From Gammaproteobacteria bacterium (GTDB lineage Bacteria; Pseudomonadota; Gammaproteobacteria; Pseudomonadales; Moraxellaceae), in contig JAGWUI010000014.1 of NCBI GenBank assembly GCA_028868515.1, positions 1-64,000 of the forward strand: a stretch of DNA of 64,000 nucleotides, written 5' to 3'. Shown piece after piece: positions 1 through 8,909 of the stretch (position 1 is the first letter of the stretch; each line of letters opens with the position of its first letter). The notes under the pieces are model-generated. The model made no database searches, was not told the origin of the DNA, and saw nothing but the letters and a program-made list of their open reading frames with translations. The translations under genes were made by a program, and so were the position numbers.

Positions 1-52
1 AGCCCGCAATAAAGCCAATAACGATGGTGTAAATGATGCCATGCCCATCCAT
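1..52 (-). CDS. GlsB/YeaQ/YmgE family membrane protein, N-terminal fragment
   Basis: The gene begins with ATG at 52 and runs off the left edge. The 17 visible codons read MDGHGIIYTIVIGFIAG, which matches the start of the small transglycosylase-associated (GlsB/YeaQ/YmgE) membrane proteins, usually about 80-90 residues with two or three membrane helices and a stress-related but poorly known role. A GGAG ribosome-binding site lies 7 nt upstream. Only the first helix can be seen. About 230 bases between this start and the terminator at 281-301 show no gene; they must hold its promoter. Confidence 0.6.
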   Translation of the reverse strand, partial: MDGHGIIYTIVIGFIAG

Positions 53-280
53 TTTATTTCTCCAAATTGTAAGACGGATTATTTAAGGAAGCATTGATCA
101 AAATGCTGATCATTAATGAATAGGCTATTTTTGATGGATCATCAAGTCTGTTTTTTAACCGTAGTTACAATGCTAATTCCAGAAAAATAGTGTGTATCCG
201 TTGATATATCTACGTCACACACACTTTTCTACATTATGTAATGAACCAAAAATAAATAACATATGCAACTTTTGAACAAC

Positions 281-301
281 AAAAAACCGCCCTAAGGCGG
301 T
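281..301 (-). terminator. Rho-independent terminator of the rimP-nusA-infB-rbfA operon
   Basis: On the minus strand a perfect 6-bp stem (accgcc/ggcggt, 286-291 with 296-301) is followed by six U residues. It lies 26 nt beyond the rbfA stop codon and closes the operon. Confidence 0.85.
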
Positions 302-326
302 CTTCTATTTACAAATGGATGAACAA

Positions 327-746
327 TTATTTAGCTTCACTTGAATCATCAACACCATAGCTATCTTCGGCAGGTAGATCTTTGACAGCCGCAGAAATTA
401 ACGCAGACATGTAGTTTCCATGCGCTGTTGATTTGTCATAGTGGAAGCGCAAACGTGGTGTAAAACGGGTTTTGATGCGACGACCTAGCTCTTGACGCAT
501 AAAACCTGCTGCACCATTTAACAAATCTAGCGTGTCCTGATGTGCTTGTTCAGTTAAATCATTGGTTAGTTCGCCACGATTCATCACCGTAACATAAACG
601 TCAGCATAACCTAAATCAGAGCTAATTTTCACGCCTGAGATGGTGACCATGCCACCACCTAGACGCGGGTCTTTGAGTTCCATACGGATGAGATCAGACA
701 GCTCGCGCTGAACCTGATCACCCATACGCTGTAAGCGTTGGCTCAT
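327..746 (-). CDS. rbfA: 30S ribosome-binding factor A
   Basis: RbfA binds the immature 30S subunit near helix 1 of 16S rRNA and helps late maturation and cold adaptation. The 139-residue protein has the KH-like fold pattern of the family: [20 protein letters not shown] at the start, then the beta segments KISSDLGYADVYVTV and RFTPRLRFHYD. Its length is normal for the family, with a short acidic tail (VDDSSEAK). The start codon overlaps the infB stop by one base (TAATG), so the two are translationally coupled. It is the last gene of the operon and a terminator follows directly. Confidence 0.95.
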   Translation of the reverse strand: MSQRLQRMGDQVQRELSDLIRMELKDPRLGGGMVTISGVKISSDLGYADVYVTVMNRGELTNDLTEQAHQDTLDLLNGAAGFMRQELGRRIKTRFTPRLRFHYDKSTAHGNYMSALISAAVKDLPAEDSYGVDDSSEAK

Positions 747-3433
747 TATAGACTCCGTTTAATCTCATGAACTTCAAAGACTTCGATTTGATCGCCTTCT
801 TGGATGTCCTTGTAGCCTTTCACGCCGAGACCACATTCCATGCCTGCACGGACTTCATTGACGTCATCTTTATAACGACGTAATGATTCCAGCTCACCTT
901 GGAAAATAACCACGCCTTCACGCAATACGCGAATTGGGCGATTACGATGGATGATGCCTTCAAGCACCATACAGCCTGCAGCAGCACCAAATTTACTGGA
1001 GCGGAAGACTTCACGAACTTGGGCAATACCCAAGATGTTTTCGCGATGTTCTGGAGCCAGTTTACCGCTCATTGCGGCTTTTACGTCATCAATCATTTCA
1101 TAGATGATGCTGTAATAGCGTAAATCGATGCCGTCGACTTGGCTCTTCAGACGTGCAGCATTGTCTGCACGAACGTTGAAGCCGAGCATTGCTGCGCCTG
1201 TTGATTCAGCAAGGGTAATATCTGATTCGGTAATTGCACCAACACCTGAACCCACGATTTGTACACGCACATCATCAATCGACAAGTCGTTCAATGCATG
1301 GGTCAATGCTTCGAGAGAGCCACGTACGTCGGCTTTGAGAACGATATTGACGGTTGGGACATCTTTCTTGCCCATGCCTGCCATGATGTTTTCAAGGCGC
1401 ATTGCGGATTGACGGTCAATCTTGTTTTGACGTTCACGTGCTGCGCGGAATTCAGCAACTTCACGTGCTTTCTTCTCATCAGAAACAACTAGTACTTCAT
1501 CACCTGCATTTGGTGCATCAGGTAAACCAAGAATTTCAACAGGAATCGAAGGTCCTGCGGTTTTGACTGGCTTACCATTTTCGTCGGTCATTGCACGAAC
1601 GCGGCCGTAGAATGAACCAGCTAACAGCAAGTCACCCACTTTCAAGGTTCCTTTTTGAACCAAGATACTGGCAACTGCACCGCGGCCTTTGTCGATGCGC
1701 GCTTCGATGACTAGACCTTGTGCTGCACCTTCTTCAGAAGCAGTCAGTTCCATCAATTCAGCTTGAATAGAAATCAAATCAAGCAATTCATCGATGCCTT
1801 GTCCTGTTTTTGCAGAAACTTGGGCGATCGGTGTATCGCCACCCCATGCTTCAGTGGTGACACCTTTCACAGACAATTCACTGAGGACGCGATCCAGATC
1901 GGCACTGTCTTTATCAATTTTATTGACGGCAACAATAATTGGTGTACCTGCTGCACGTGCGTGTTCAATCGCTTCCGCAGTTTGTGGCATCACGCCGTCA
2001 TCGGCTGCAACGACGAGAATAACGATGTCGGTTGCTTTTGCACCACGTGCGCGCATTTGGGTAAATGCTGCGTGACCTGGGGTGTCAAGGAAGGTAATGA
2101 CGCCACGTTCGGTTTCTACATGGTACGCACCGATATGTTGGGTAATACCACCCGCTTCGCCTGCCGCAACTTTTGCTCGGCGGATATAATCGAGCAAAGA
2201 GGTTTTACCATGGTCAACGTGACCCATAATGGTGACTACAGGTGGACGGGTTTTCACGTTGCCACGATCAGCAACTGATGCCATCAATTTATCTTCAACA
2301 GCGGTGTCGCTGACGAGTACTGGGTTATGCCCCAATTCTTCAACCACTAAGGATGCAGTCGATTGGTCAATCACTTGATTTTGAGTGACAATCTCACCCA
2401 TTTTCATCAAAGTCTTAATGACTTCGCGAACTTTAACCGCCATTTTTTGTGCTAAATCAGCAACAACAATCTGTTCACCAATTTGGACATCGTAAATTTG
2501 TTTTTCGACAGGTTTTTCAAAGCCGTGCTTGTTGGTTTGGCTGGTTTTTAGACCACGCTGTGGTTGGCGGAAAGTTTGTTCTTCCTGACGACCAGCACGT
2601 GTACGACCTTTGCCCTTGCCTGCTGCTGTGCCAGGAGTTGCTGTACCACGTTTGATATCTCGATTTTCTTTATCAAACGATTCTTCATAGGCACGACCAA
2701 CGAGACCTGCTGCTAATGGTGCAGAGTCATCAATTCTGCGATCAGGCGTATTTCCTTCAGCATATTTACTTGCCATCTGACGCATTTGTTCAAGCGTACG
2801 TTGCTGCGCTGCTTCAGCTGCTGCACGACGAGCTGCTTCTTCCGTAGCCTTTAAGCGAGCGGCTTCGGCTTCGCGAGCTTTCTTTTGTTCAGGAGTTTCT
2901 TCGATCTTAGTTGTACGTTTTTTAACAACAACTTCTTTTTTATCAACAGCTTTCTTTTCAGTCTGTTGACGCATTGCGTCGAGCGTTGCTTGATGCTTTG
3001 CATCTGCTTCGGCACGTGCTTTTTCCACAGCTTTTGCTTCTTCAGCTTTGCGGGATTCAGCTAATTTTTCTTCTTGAATACGTGCTTTTGCTTCAGCTTC
3101 ATGTTTAGCTTTTTCCGCAGCGATTGTTGCTGGATCAGGCTTCACGAAGGTATGCTTTTTACGCACTTCGACGTTAATGGTTTTGGCTTTACCTGTTGAA
3201 CTGGCAACTTTTGCTGTGCCTAGTGTTTTACGCTGTAAAGTAATTTGTTTGGTATCTTGCGCGGCTTGACCGTGGCTCTGTCTCAAATGAGCAACCAATT
3301 TTTCTTGTTCACTGTCGGTGACGAGCCCTGTTGCTGCACGTGCGGGTAAGCCCGCTTCAACCAGTTGAGCCAATAATTTTTCAACTGGACGACCGACTTG
3401 TTGTGCTAATTCGTTTACGGATTTATCCGCCAT
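746..3433 (-). CDS. infB: Translation initiation factor IF-2
   Basis: IF-2 is the GTPase that brings initiator fMet-tRNA to the 30S subunit and promotes subunit joining. The 895-residue protein has an IF2_N domain at the start ([23 protein letters not shown]), a long charged Ala/Glu/Lys/Arg linker (about 60-300), then the G domain with GHVDHGKTS (G1), DTPGHAAF (G3) and NKID (G4), followed by domains II, III and IV ([10 protein letters not shown]...). It lies between nusA and rbfA in the usual operon. Its partner tRNA, initiator tRNA-fMet, sits just upstream of the operon and carries the island insertion. A 220-bp gap with a long hairpin separates it from nusA. Confidence 0.97.
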   Translation of the reverse strand: MADKSVNELAQQVGRPVEKLLAQLVEAGLPARAATGLVTDSEQEKLVAHLRQSHGQAAQDTKQITLQRKTLGTAKVASSTGKAKTINVEVRKKHTFVKPDPATIAAEKAKHEAEAKARIQEEKLAESRKAEEAKAVEKARAEADAKHQATLDAMRQQTEKKAVDKKEVVVKKRTTKIEETPEQKKAREAEAARLKATEEAARRAAAEAAQQRTLEQMRQMASKYAEGNTPDRRIDDSAPLAAGLVGRAYEESFDKENRDIKRGTATPGTAAGKGKGRTRAGRQEEQTFRQPQRGLKTSQTNKHGFEKPVEKQIYDVQIGEQIVVADLAQKMAVKVREVIKTLMKMGEIVTQNQVIDQSTASLVVEELGHNPVLVSDTAVEDKLMASVADRGNVKTRPPVVTIMGHVDHGKTSLLDYIRRAKVAAGEAGGITQHIGAYHVETERGVITFLDTPGHAAFTQMRARGAKATDIVILVVAADDGVMPQTAEAIEHARAAGTPIIVAVNKIDKDSADLDRVLSELSVKGVTTEAWGGDTPIAQVSAKTGQGIDELLDLISIQAELMELTASEEGAAQGLVIEARIDKGRGAVASILVQKGTLKVGDLLLAGSFYGRVRAMTDENGKPVKTAGPSIPVEILGLPDAPNAGDEVLVVSDEKKAREVAEFRAARERQNKIDRQSAMRLENIMAGMGKKDVPTVNIVLKADVRGSLEALTHALNDLSIDDVRVQIVGSGVGAITESDITLAESTGAAMLGFNVRADNAARLKSQVDGIDLRYYSIIYEMIDDVKAAMSGKLAPEHRENILGIAQVREVFRSSKFGAAAGCMVLEGIIHRNRPIRVLREGVVIFQGELESLRRYKDDVNEVRAGMECGLGVKGYKDIQEGDQIEVFEVHEIKRSL

Positions 3434-3606
3434 GTGCTGCTACCTACCTATACTCAAAACCATCATTCAAAATCGAGAAATTAAATCATTTGAGCCATCC
3501 TATCGATGACCCTGCGCTGGGCGCTCATATGAAAGAAACCATGCCAGTACAACTCCAATCGTTGCTAGGGGTGTGAAATTTATGTTCACACAAGGTTAAT
3601 CTGTTT

Positions 3607-3637
3607 GCTTAGTGAGAATTATAAAAACTCACTAAGC
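3607..3637. other. Stem-loop in the nusA-infB spacer
   Basis: A perfect 10-bp inverted repeat (gcttagtgag 3607-3616 and ctcactaagc 3628-3637) with an 11-nt A/T-rich loop lies 17 nt past the nusA stop codon. No U-run follows on the minus strand, so it is not a classical terminator. It could be an RNA processing or stability element between nusA and infB. The rest of the 220-nt spacer shows no gene. Confidence 0.6.
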
Positions 3638-3653
3638 CGTTAAATACTAAAAA

Positions 3654-5129
3654 TTAATTAAACCAAGATTCGCGAGCCTTCATAATTAATTTACCTGCAG
3701 TCGCTGTATCAATGCCAAGATCTTCTAAATCACTGACCGCCTGATCTGCCAAATCATCCACTGTCACGATACCGTGAGCAGCTAATGAGAATGCTAATTC
3801 ACGATCTAGACCTTCTAGAGCCAACAATTCTTCACTTGGATCTTGAATGCTTTCTTGTTGCAATAATTCATCTGCAATTGCTGCGTCTTTTGCACGGGAC
3901 TGTAGAAGTGCGATGGTTTCGTCATCCAAACCTTCAATTTCATGGAAGGTTTCTGCAGGCACATACGCCACTTCTTCGAGTGAGGTAAAGCCAAGTTCGA
4001 CCAAAGCCCCTGCCAAATTCTCATCGATTTCTAGACGTTGAATAAACAGATCTACATATTGTTGTGATTCAGACTGCTGGCGAGCACGATATTCATCTTC
4101 CAACATCATGTCGAGACGATAACCAGTCAGTTCTGAAGCCAAACGCACGTTTTGACCTTGTGTACCGATGGCACGAGCTAATTGATCACTGGCTGCAAAA
4201 ATAATATCTGCACTGTGTGCATCTTCATCGAGCACAATACCAGATACGTCAGCTGGCTCAAGTGCACTGGCGATATATTGTGCTGGATCATCCGACCAGA
4301 TCACGACATCAATGCGCTCACCTTCCAATTCTTGCTGTACTGCTTGAATACGTGTACCACGCATACCAATACACGCACCGACTGCATCGATACGATGATC
4401 GTTGGTTTTCACTGCAATTTTTGCGCGAACGCCAGGTTGACGTGCTGCACCTTTTACTTCAATGATTTCTTCACTGATTTCAGGAACTTCTTTACGCATT
4501 AATGCAATCAGCATTTCTGGGCGTGAGCGAGACAATAAAAGCTGTGCGCCGCGACCATCGCGATTAACGCTATACAAAATTGCAGTAACACGTTGCTTTG
4601 CACGAAGCATTTCACGTGGAATCATTTCTTCGCGCGCTAGATAGCCTTCTGCGTTGTTACCTAGATCAATGATAAAACCATCTTTGGTTTGTTTTTTGAC
4701 TTCACCGTAAATCAACTCGCCAACGCGTTCAGCATATTCGTCGGCGATCATTGCACGTTCAGCTTCACGAATCTTTTGTACGATGACTTGTTTTGCAATT
4801 TGCGCTGCAATACGACCGAATTCGATCGATGGAATTTGTTCTTCGCGAACGTCACCGATTTTCCATTTGGTTGGGTCCAAATCAGAAATCGCGTCTTGCA
4901 GACCAGGCATTTCATGATCTTCATCTGCTACGACAGTCCAAACGCGGAAAGTATCGTACTCGCCTGTTTTGCGGTCAATAGAGACACGGAGATCGACTTC
5001 ATCGTGTTCGTAGAATTTTTTCTTGGTTGCAGCAACGAGCGCTTGTTCCATAGCCTCGAAAATTGCTTCACGGCTTACGCCTTTTTCGTTGCTGACGACT
5101 TCCACGACTGTCAGAATTTCACGACTCAT
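3654..5129 (-). CDS. nusA: Transcription termination/antitermination protein NusA
   Basis: NusA binds RNA polymerase and nascent RNA, modulating pausing, termination and antitermination. The 491-residue protein shows the N-terminal RNAP-binding domain (SREILTVVEVVSNEKGVSREAIFEAMEQAL), an S1 domain (about 135-200; GEVKKQTKDGFIIDLGNNAEGYL), two KH domains (GACIGMRGTRIQAVQQEL and AIGTQGQNVRLASELTGYRLD) and two acidic C-terminal repeats (about 360-491) typical of gammaproteobacterial NusA. It follows rimP at a 105-nt distance and precedes infB. Confidence 0.97.
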   Translation of the reverse strand: MSREILTVVEVVSNEKGVSREAIFEAMEQALVAATKKKFYEHDEVDLRVSIDRKTGEYDTFRVWTVVADEDHEMPGLQDAISDLDPTKWKIGDVREEQIPSIEFGRIAAQIAKQVIVQKIREAERAMIADEYAERVGELIYGEVKKQTKDGFIIDLGNNAEGYLAREEMIPREMLRAKQRVTAILYSVNRDGRGAQLLLSRSRPEMLIALMRKEVPEISEEIIEVKGAARQPGVRAKIAVKTNDHRIDAVGACIGMRGTRIQAVQQELEGERIDVVIWSDDPAQYIASALEPADVSGIVLDEDAHSADIIFAASDQLARAIGTQGQNVRLASELTGYRLDMMLEDEYRARQQSESQQYVDLFIQRLEIDENLAGALVELGFTSLEEVAYVPAETFHEIEGLDDETIALLQSRAKDAAIADELLQQESIQDPSEELLALEGLDRELAFSLAAHGIVTVDDLADQAVSDLEDLGIDTATAGKLIMKARESWFN

Positions 5130-5234
5130 AAGTCACCTTTGATTTCGAAAACATTTTTAAAAAGTTAATCTGCATTAAATCTAAAACAATACAACGAATA
5201 CATTATGCCTTTTGGACACGATAGATCTTGCCTA

Positions 5235-5837
5235 TTAAACAGGCGCGTACACCAAATTTGCTTTATCAATATTATCTGCGTCAATGATGACATTTGCACC
5301 ATCAAGCGTCACAGTTAAAATATCATTTTCAATCGAAACCAGTAGACCAGTGAGTTTACGACGATTTGCAACAGGCGCAATGAGACGCAAATGGACAGTC
5401 TGTCCAACATAAGCACGCATTTGATCGAGTGTAAAGAATGGACGATCCCAGCCAGGAGATGATACTTCAAGGACATACTCACCTGAGATTGGATCATGCA
5501 CGTCGAGTACGCCATTGACCTGATGAGTGACTTTGACACAATCTTCAACGCCAATACCACGACCGACATCTGAAGTTTCACCATCAAAATCTTGGTCAGC
5601 AGCATCATTCAAATCTTCAACGGGTTCGATCTCGGCTTGATCTGGATTCGATGCAGGCACAGAGAAGCCAGCAGGTAATGTTGGTTTTTCGCCAGTATCT
5701 GGTCGATCAATATAGATGCGTAATAATGAACGTTTACCTTGCGGTAAAAATTCAAGTCCCCACAAATCAACGCCACACACTGCAACAGCAGGTTGTATGA
5801 GATCAAAAAGTGTTTGGGTTTTCTGGGATAGCTTCAT
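5235..5837 (-). CDS. rimP: Ribosome maturation factor RimP
   Basis: RimP assists 30S subunit assembly. I place the start at ATG 5837 (200 residues, beginning [18 protein letters not shown]) because the family begins there; a longer in-frame reading upstream adds 29 residues without family resemblance. Family segments visible are [57 protein letters not shown] and NIDKANLVY. About 40 acidic residues (roughly 58-100) are inserted between the first strand pair and the DCVKV segment, making the protein longer than the usual 150-175. No strong ribosome-binding site is seen. First gene of the nusA operon. Confidence 0.92.
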   Translation of the reverse strand: MKLSQKTQTLFDLIQPAVAVCGVDLWGLEFLPQGKRSLLRIYIDRPDTGEKPTLPAGFSVPASNPDQAEIEPVEDLNDAADQDFDGETSDVGRGIGVEDCVKVTHQVNGVLDVHDPISGEYVLEVSSPGWDRPFFTLDQMRAYVGQTVHLRLIAPVANRRKLTGLLVSIENDILTVTLDGANVIIDADNIDKANLVYAPV

Positions 5838-5961
5838 GTTTGGTCTGTACGCTGTGTTATAAAGTAATCGTGTGATCCGTGAATTCCGCCGTTCGCTCTT
5901 CAAAGCGCCACACGCAAAAAACAATACTTAAGAAGCATTCAAAAACGTGAACCACAAAAAC

Positions 5962-5984
5962 AAAAAATGGGCATCAAGCCCATT
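5962..5984 (-). terminator. Terminator downstream of initiator tRNA
   Basis: On the minus strand a 7-bp stem (aatgggc/gcccatt, 66-72 and 78-84 of the 5900s) is followed by a run rich in U (six T, then more after one G). It lies about 100 nt past the tRNA 3' end and separates the tRNA transcript from rimP. Confidence 0.85.
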
Positions 5985-6087
5985 CTTAACAGATCATTTA
6001 ATTATTCAATAATAATTAAACGACTGTAGGAAAAATCACATCAACTTACAGCAAGGCTATTTGTTTTCTGCGTCTTTCAAAAATAAG

Positions 6088-6170
<83 letters not shown>

Positions 6171-6274
6171 TGCACCTAGGTTGTAGTGCAATTAGTTTAT
6201 AAGCCAGTTTAATGACCTAAAACCTTGAGATTGCACAGTTTTGTTACTGTCTGCGCCCTCTCAACAAGATGCGT

Positions 6275-6303
6275 ACTATAGTGATCCTAATCACTTATGT
6301 CAA
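6275..6303 (-). promoter_or_regulatory. Strong sigma-70 promoter reading out of the island into tRNA-fMet
   Basis: On the minus strand a perfect -35 (TTGACA, 6298-6303), a 17-bp spacer and -10 TATAGT (6275-6280) face the tRNA gene. The start site would lie near 6268, giving a leader of about 100 nt. It lies inside the island. The remaining bases up to the XRE gene (6304-6431) show nothing recognisable. Confidence 0.75.
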
Positions 6304-6431
6304 CCTCTAAACGTAAATTAGCTCTTTTATTTTTATGTTGAGACCAATATGCGACTACGGAGAGACTGAACACATTTCTAAGATTTTAAAAATTAATAAA
6401 AATGACTTTAGGGCTATTCGTGACTCAAGTC

Positions 6432-6656
6432 CTATTCCTCTGGAATAAATTGTATGACATCACCAACATCGCATTCAAAATGTCGACATAAGCGATCTAC
6501 ATTTTCTGTTCCAGTATTGTATCCACGTTCATTGGCAATCTTTGACAAAGTGGAACGATGAATACCAGTTTTTTCAGCTATTTCAGCAAGAGTAATTACG
6601 CGACTTTCGCGAAACTCTTTCTCTGCTATTAATTCCTTCAGTTTAAATCTGATCAT
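6432..6656 (-). CDS. Small XRE-family helix-turn-helix regulator
   Basis: A 74-residue Cro/CI-like protein that is almost entirely a helix-turn-helix domain: ITLAEIAEKTGIHRSTLSKIAN (about 21-42), then a second helical pair ending DVIQFIPEE, as in the YozG/HTH_26 group. It is divergent from the excisionase-integrase operon, with palindromic TGTCG sites in between, so it probably represses that operon and itself. It is the outermost gene at the left end of the island. Confidence 0.8.
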   Translation of the reverse strand: MIRFKLKELIAEKEFRESRVITLAEIAEKTGIHRSTLSKIANERGYNTGTENVDRLCRHFECDVGDVIQFIPEE

Positions 6657-6669
6657 TATATAAGACCTA

Positions 6670-6750
6670 TGTCGTATTTATACGACAAATGTTGTTGACA
6701 TCCGACATTACCCGTGTATTATATACCTTATGAGTCGCGTTTGCGCGACA
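6670..6750. promoter_or_regulatory. Control region between the XRE repressor and the integrase operon
   Basis: The region has a perfect palindrome TGTCGTAT-tt-ATACGACA (6670-6687), a promoter towards the integrase (TTGACA 6695-6700, 16-bp spacer, TATTAT 6717-6722) and a second palindrome GTCGCG-tttg-CGCGAC (6734-6749) sharing the GTCG core. The layout fits two operators around a phage-like promoter. Sites and promoter are seen; the binding protein is an inference from the adjacent XRE gene. Confidence 0.6.
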
Positions 6751-6783
6751 CTAGGTAGTTATAAACAACATCTGGAGGTTAAC

Positions 6784-7029
6784 ATGAACATTACGTATTT
6801 GACCACTACAGAACTAGCTGAACGCATTAAATATGATGCCCGCACCATTCGTGAGCGTCTTAAAGATAGTGTTCTTATCCAAGGTCGTCATTACTTTAAG
6901 CCTTTTGGGGGAAGAAAAATTCTCTACATTTGGGAGAACATCCTAGAGGACATGATGCAAGACGCCAAGGTTCAATCCACTAGTTTCATTATCCCTATGG
7001 CGAATGGAGGTGTTTGTAATGGCTATTAA
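6784..7029 (+). CDS. Excisionase/AlpA-like DNA-binding protein
   Basis: An 81-residue protein starting at ATG 6784, 8 nt after a strong GGAGG site. The opening YLTTTELAERIKYDARTIRERL (1-26 region) is a winged-helix/MerR-like turn seen in excisionases and AlpA regulators; the middle RHYFKPFGGRKILYIWENILEDMM fits a wing plus helix. Its last 11 bases overlap the integrase start, so the genes are coupled. It probably sets the direction of recombination. The exact subfamily is uncertain. Confidence 0.7.
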   Translation: MNITYLTTTELAERIKYDARTIRERLKDSVLIQGRHYFKPFGGRKILYIWENILEDMMQDAKVQSTSFIIPMANGGVCNGY

Positions 7030-8248
7030 TGAACGCAATGGTTTGCTGTTTTTTGACTTTCGTTACCAAGGTGTAAGGTGTCGGGAATACACAAAGTTAC
7101 CAGACAACTCTGCGAACAGAAAAGGTATGCAGAAGGTCATGGATAAGATCGAGGCAGAAATAATACTGGACACCTTCAGCTATGCAACTTATTTCCCTAA
7201 CAGCAAGCGAGCTCAGCTATTTGCTAAAACGGAAGTGAAAACTATTGTTGTGAGTGGGGCTCCAGCATATTCAAAGTTCTCTGAAACCTGGTTTACTGAG
7301 AATAAAGTCCTCTGGCGAAATTCACATGCATCTACAGTACGCTCTACCATTGATCTGCATCTAGTTCCTTGGTTTGGCGAAACATCTGTTGCGGATGTCA
7401 CTAAAGAGGAAACACTGAAAATGCGTTCTCATATAGCCACTCTAAAAGGACGTGGTAATAATAAGCTAGCACCTAAGACTGTAAATCGCATTATGCAAAT
7501 TCATAGTCAGATCATGGGAGAAGCTGCAGAACGTTATGGCTTTACTGATCCAACGGAACGTATTAAGCGCATTAAGCAGCAGCGAGTAGATATCTGTCCA
7601 TTATCTCTTGAGGAAGCACAACTTGTCATTAATACAGTCCGAAGTGATTTTCGTGACTACATGATTGTGCGCTTGTTTACAGGAATGCGGACAGGTGAAA
7701 TACACGGTCTACAGTGGAAATATATAGATTTTGAGCGTCGTCAAATACTTGTACGTAGGGCATTAGTAAGAGATCAACTTGAATACACCAAGACAGACGG
7801 CTCACAACGTGAAGTTGATATGAGTAACATTGTTTACGAAGCCTTAAAGCGTCAAGAACAGTTAACTCGTGAGTATTCCGATTTTGTTTTCTGTAATAGT
7901 GAAGGTCAACCGCTCGACCTAAACAATGTAACCAATCGTGTGTGGTATCCATTGCTGGCTAATTTAGGGTTGGAGAAACGTCGCCCATACCAAACACGCC
8001 ATACGGCAGCCACTATTTGGTTAGGCGCAGGTGAAAATCCTGAGTGGGTAGCACGACAATTGGGACACACCAATACTGAAATGCTTTTTAAAACGTACTC
8101 GCGCTTTATTCCTAACTTAACGCGAAAAGATGGAGCCGCAATGAACAGCTTACTTATATCAAAAATTGCTGTTAATACGGCAAACACATCCAAACGATTG
8201 ATGTCTGTTGAACAGAGAAGCCCTATGGCCGAAGGAGTCGCACAATGA
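7019..8248 (+). CDS. Tyrosine integrase, DUF3596 type
   Basis: A site-specific recombinase of 409 residues, beginning at ATG 7019 behind GGAGGTG. The N-terminus (MAINERNGLLFFDFRYQGVRCREYTKLPD) is the DUF3596 arm-binding domain. A SAM-like core-binding domain follows (about 80-180), then the catalytic domain with box I TGMRTGEIHGLQW, the beta-hairpin Lys in EYTKTDGSQREV, box II YQTRHTAAT (Tyr where many relatives have His, common in this subgroup), GHTNTEMLFKTYSRF with the nucleophilic Tyr. It lies next to attL in an initiator tRNA gene and is the likely integrase of the island. It overlaps the next small gene by 4 bases. Confidence 0.93.
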   Translation: MAINERNGLLFFDFRYQGVRCREYTKLPDNSANRKGMQKVMDKIEAEIILDTFSYATYFPNSKRAQLFAKTEVKTIVVSGAPAYSKFSETWFTENKVLWRNSHASTVRSTIDLHLVPWFGETSVADVTKEETLKMRSHIATLKGRGNNKLAPKTVNRIMQIHSQIMGEAAERYGFTDPTERIKRIKQQRVDICPLSLEEAQLVINTVRSDFRDYMIVRLFTGMRTGEIHGLQWKYIDFERRQILVRRALVRDQLEYTKTDGSQREVDMSNIVYEALKRQEQLTREYSDFVFCNSEGQPLDLNNVTNRVWYPLLANLGLEKRRPYQTRHTAATIWLGAGENPEWVARQLGHTNTEMLFKTYSRFIPNLTRKDGAAMNSLLISKIAVNTANTSKRLMSVEQRSPMAEGVAQ

Positions 8249-8487
8249 GAACACAAAATCCATTACAGACCCGAATGAGTTCATTGGCAGAACGTTGGGC
8301 GCGCGAGATCATTGGTGAGTTAGAGATTCAGTCGGGGTATGGTCTAGCATTTTATCTGGACGTAGATCTGGCGCTGGATAATCATCGAGCCGTACGGGCT
8401 TGGTTGCAACGAGCGATAGATCGATATGTCGAAGACCAAGATTTATTTGATCAAATCAAACGTGAGTTACGGAGGGCCTTTCCATGA
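8245..8487 (+). CDS. Small acidic protein of unknown function coupled to the integrase
   Basis: I do not recognise this 80-residue protein. It starts with ATGA overlapping the integrase stop and ends overlapping the next start in the same way. It has no signal peptide or membrane segment; it looks helical, with many Arg/Glu/Asp (for example AERWAREIIGELEIQSG and RYVEDQDLFDQIKRELRRAFP). Tight coupling to the integrase suggests a role in integration/excision or island upkeep, but nothing in the sequence proves it. Confidence 0.65.
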   Translation: MRTQNPLQTRMSSLAERWAREIIGELEIQSGYGLAFYLDVDLALDNHRAVRAWLQRAIDRYVEDQDLFDQIKRELRRAFP

Positions 8488-8720
8488 TCGATAACTATCT
8501 AGCCAATGCAATTTCAATGGATCGCTATAACGAGGAACGTGATTTAATTCGTCGACGGTTGGCTTGGTTACGATCTTTGATGATCGCCATTCAGGCAGAT
8601 GAGGATATCGTGGAGGGGTTTCCAGTCTTTTATCTGGCTGAGATGGGCGAGCATTTGGCGCAGATATGGATTAGTGAAATGGATCAGCAAAGACAAGAGC
8701 TTGATAATTTGACATGCTGA
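8484..8720 (+). CDS. Small protein of unknown function, last gene of the integrase operon
   Basis: A 78-residue unrecognised protein, translationally coupled to the preceding gene (ATGA overlap). Sequence pattern: helical, with ERDLIRRRLAWLRSLMIAIQ and a C-terminal EMDQQRQELDN; no signal peptide. Nineteen bases after its end begins the dif-like palindrome at 8739. It could be a partner of the 80-residue protein. Confidence 0.6.
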   Translation: MIDNYLANAISMDRYNEERDLIRRRLAWLRSLMIAIQADEDIVEGFPVFYLAEMGEHLAQIWISEMDQQRQELDNLTC

Positions 8721-8738
8721 TCTTAAAACCCTTTCAAA

Positions 8739-8770
8739 AGAGTGCTCATAATAACTGTTATGAGCACTCT
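8739..8770. repeat. dif-like palindrome, left edge of the metal cargo
   Basis: Perfect 13-bp arms (8739-8751 and 8758-8770; outer sequence agagtgctcataa) around the 6-bp centre TAACTG. The layout (ATAA-N6-TTAT within 11-6-11) is that of XerC/XerD sites, and the left arm matches 9 of 11 bases of the E. coli dif XerC half as I know it. A second copy with a different centre lies at 46100-46130. A plain transcription terminator is the alternative; T-runs beside it are short. Confidence 0.5.
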
Positions 8771-8909
8771 TAAATTCGTTTGAATAGAACCTTTACGAAT
8801 TTGTACATATGTTGATTTTAAATGCCAGACTTATTGAGCGCTTTTAGATCATCACATTTCCAGTGGTATACTCGAACACATAAAAGAACCTAAAAAGGAA
8901 TCACTATAA

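Noticed and set aside
1718-2278. Long open frame (186 codons) opposite to infB
   Set aside because: It overlaps the conserved G domain of IF-2; Cys/Phe/His-rich product with no family pattern.
8739-8770. Palindrome as a simple terminator of the integrase operon
   Set aside because: Not excluded, but its U-run on the plus strand is poor, and an identical pair of arms with another centre at 46100 is not expected for independent terminators.
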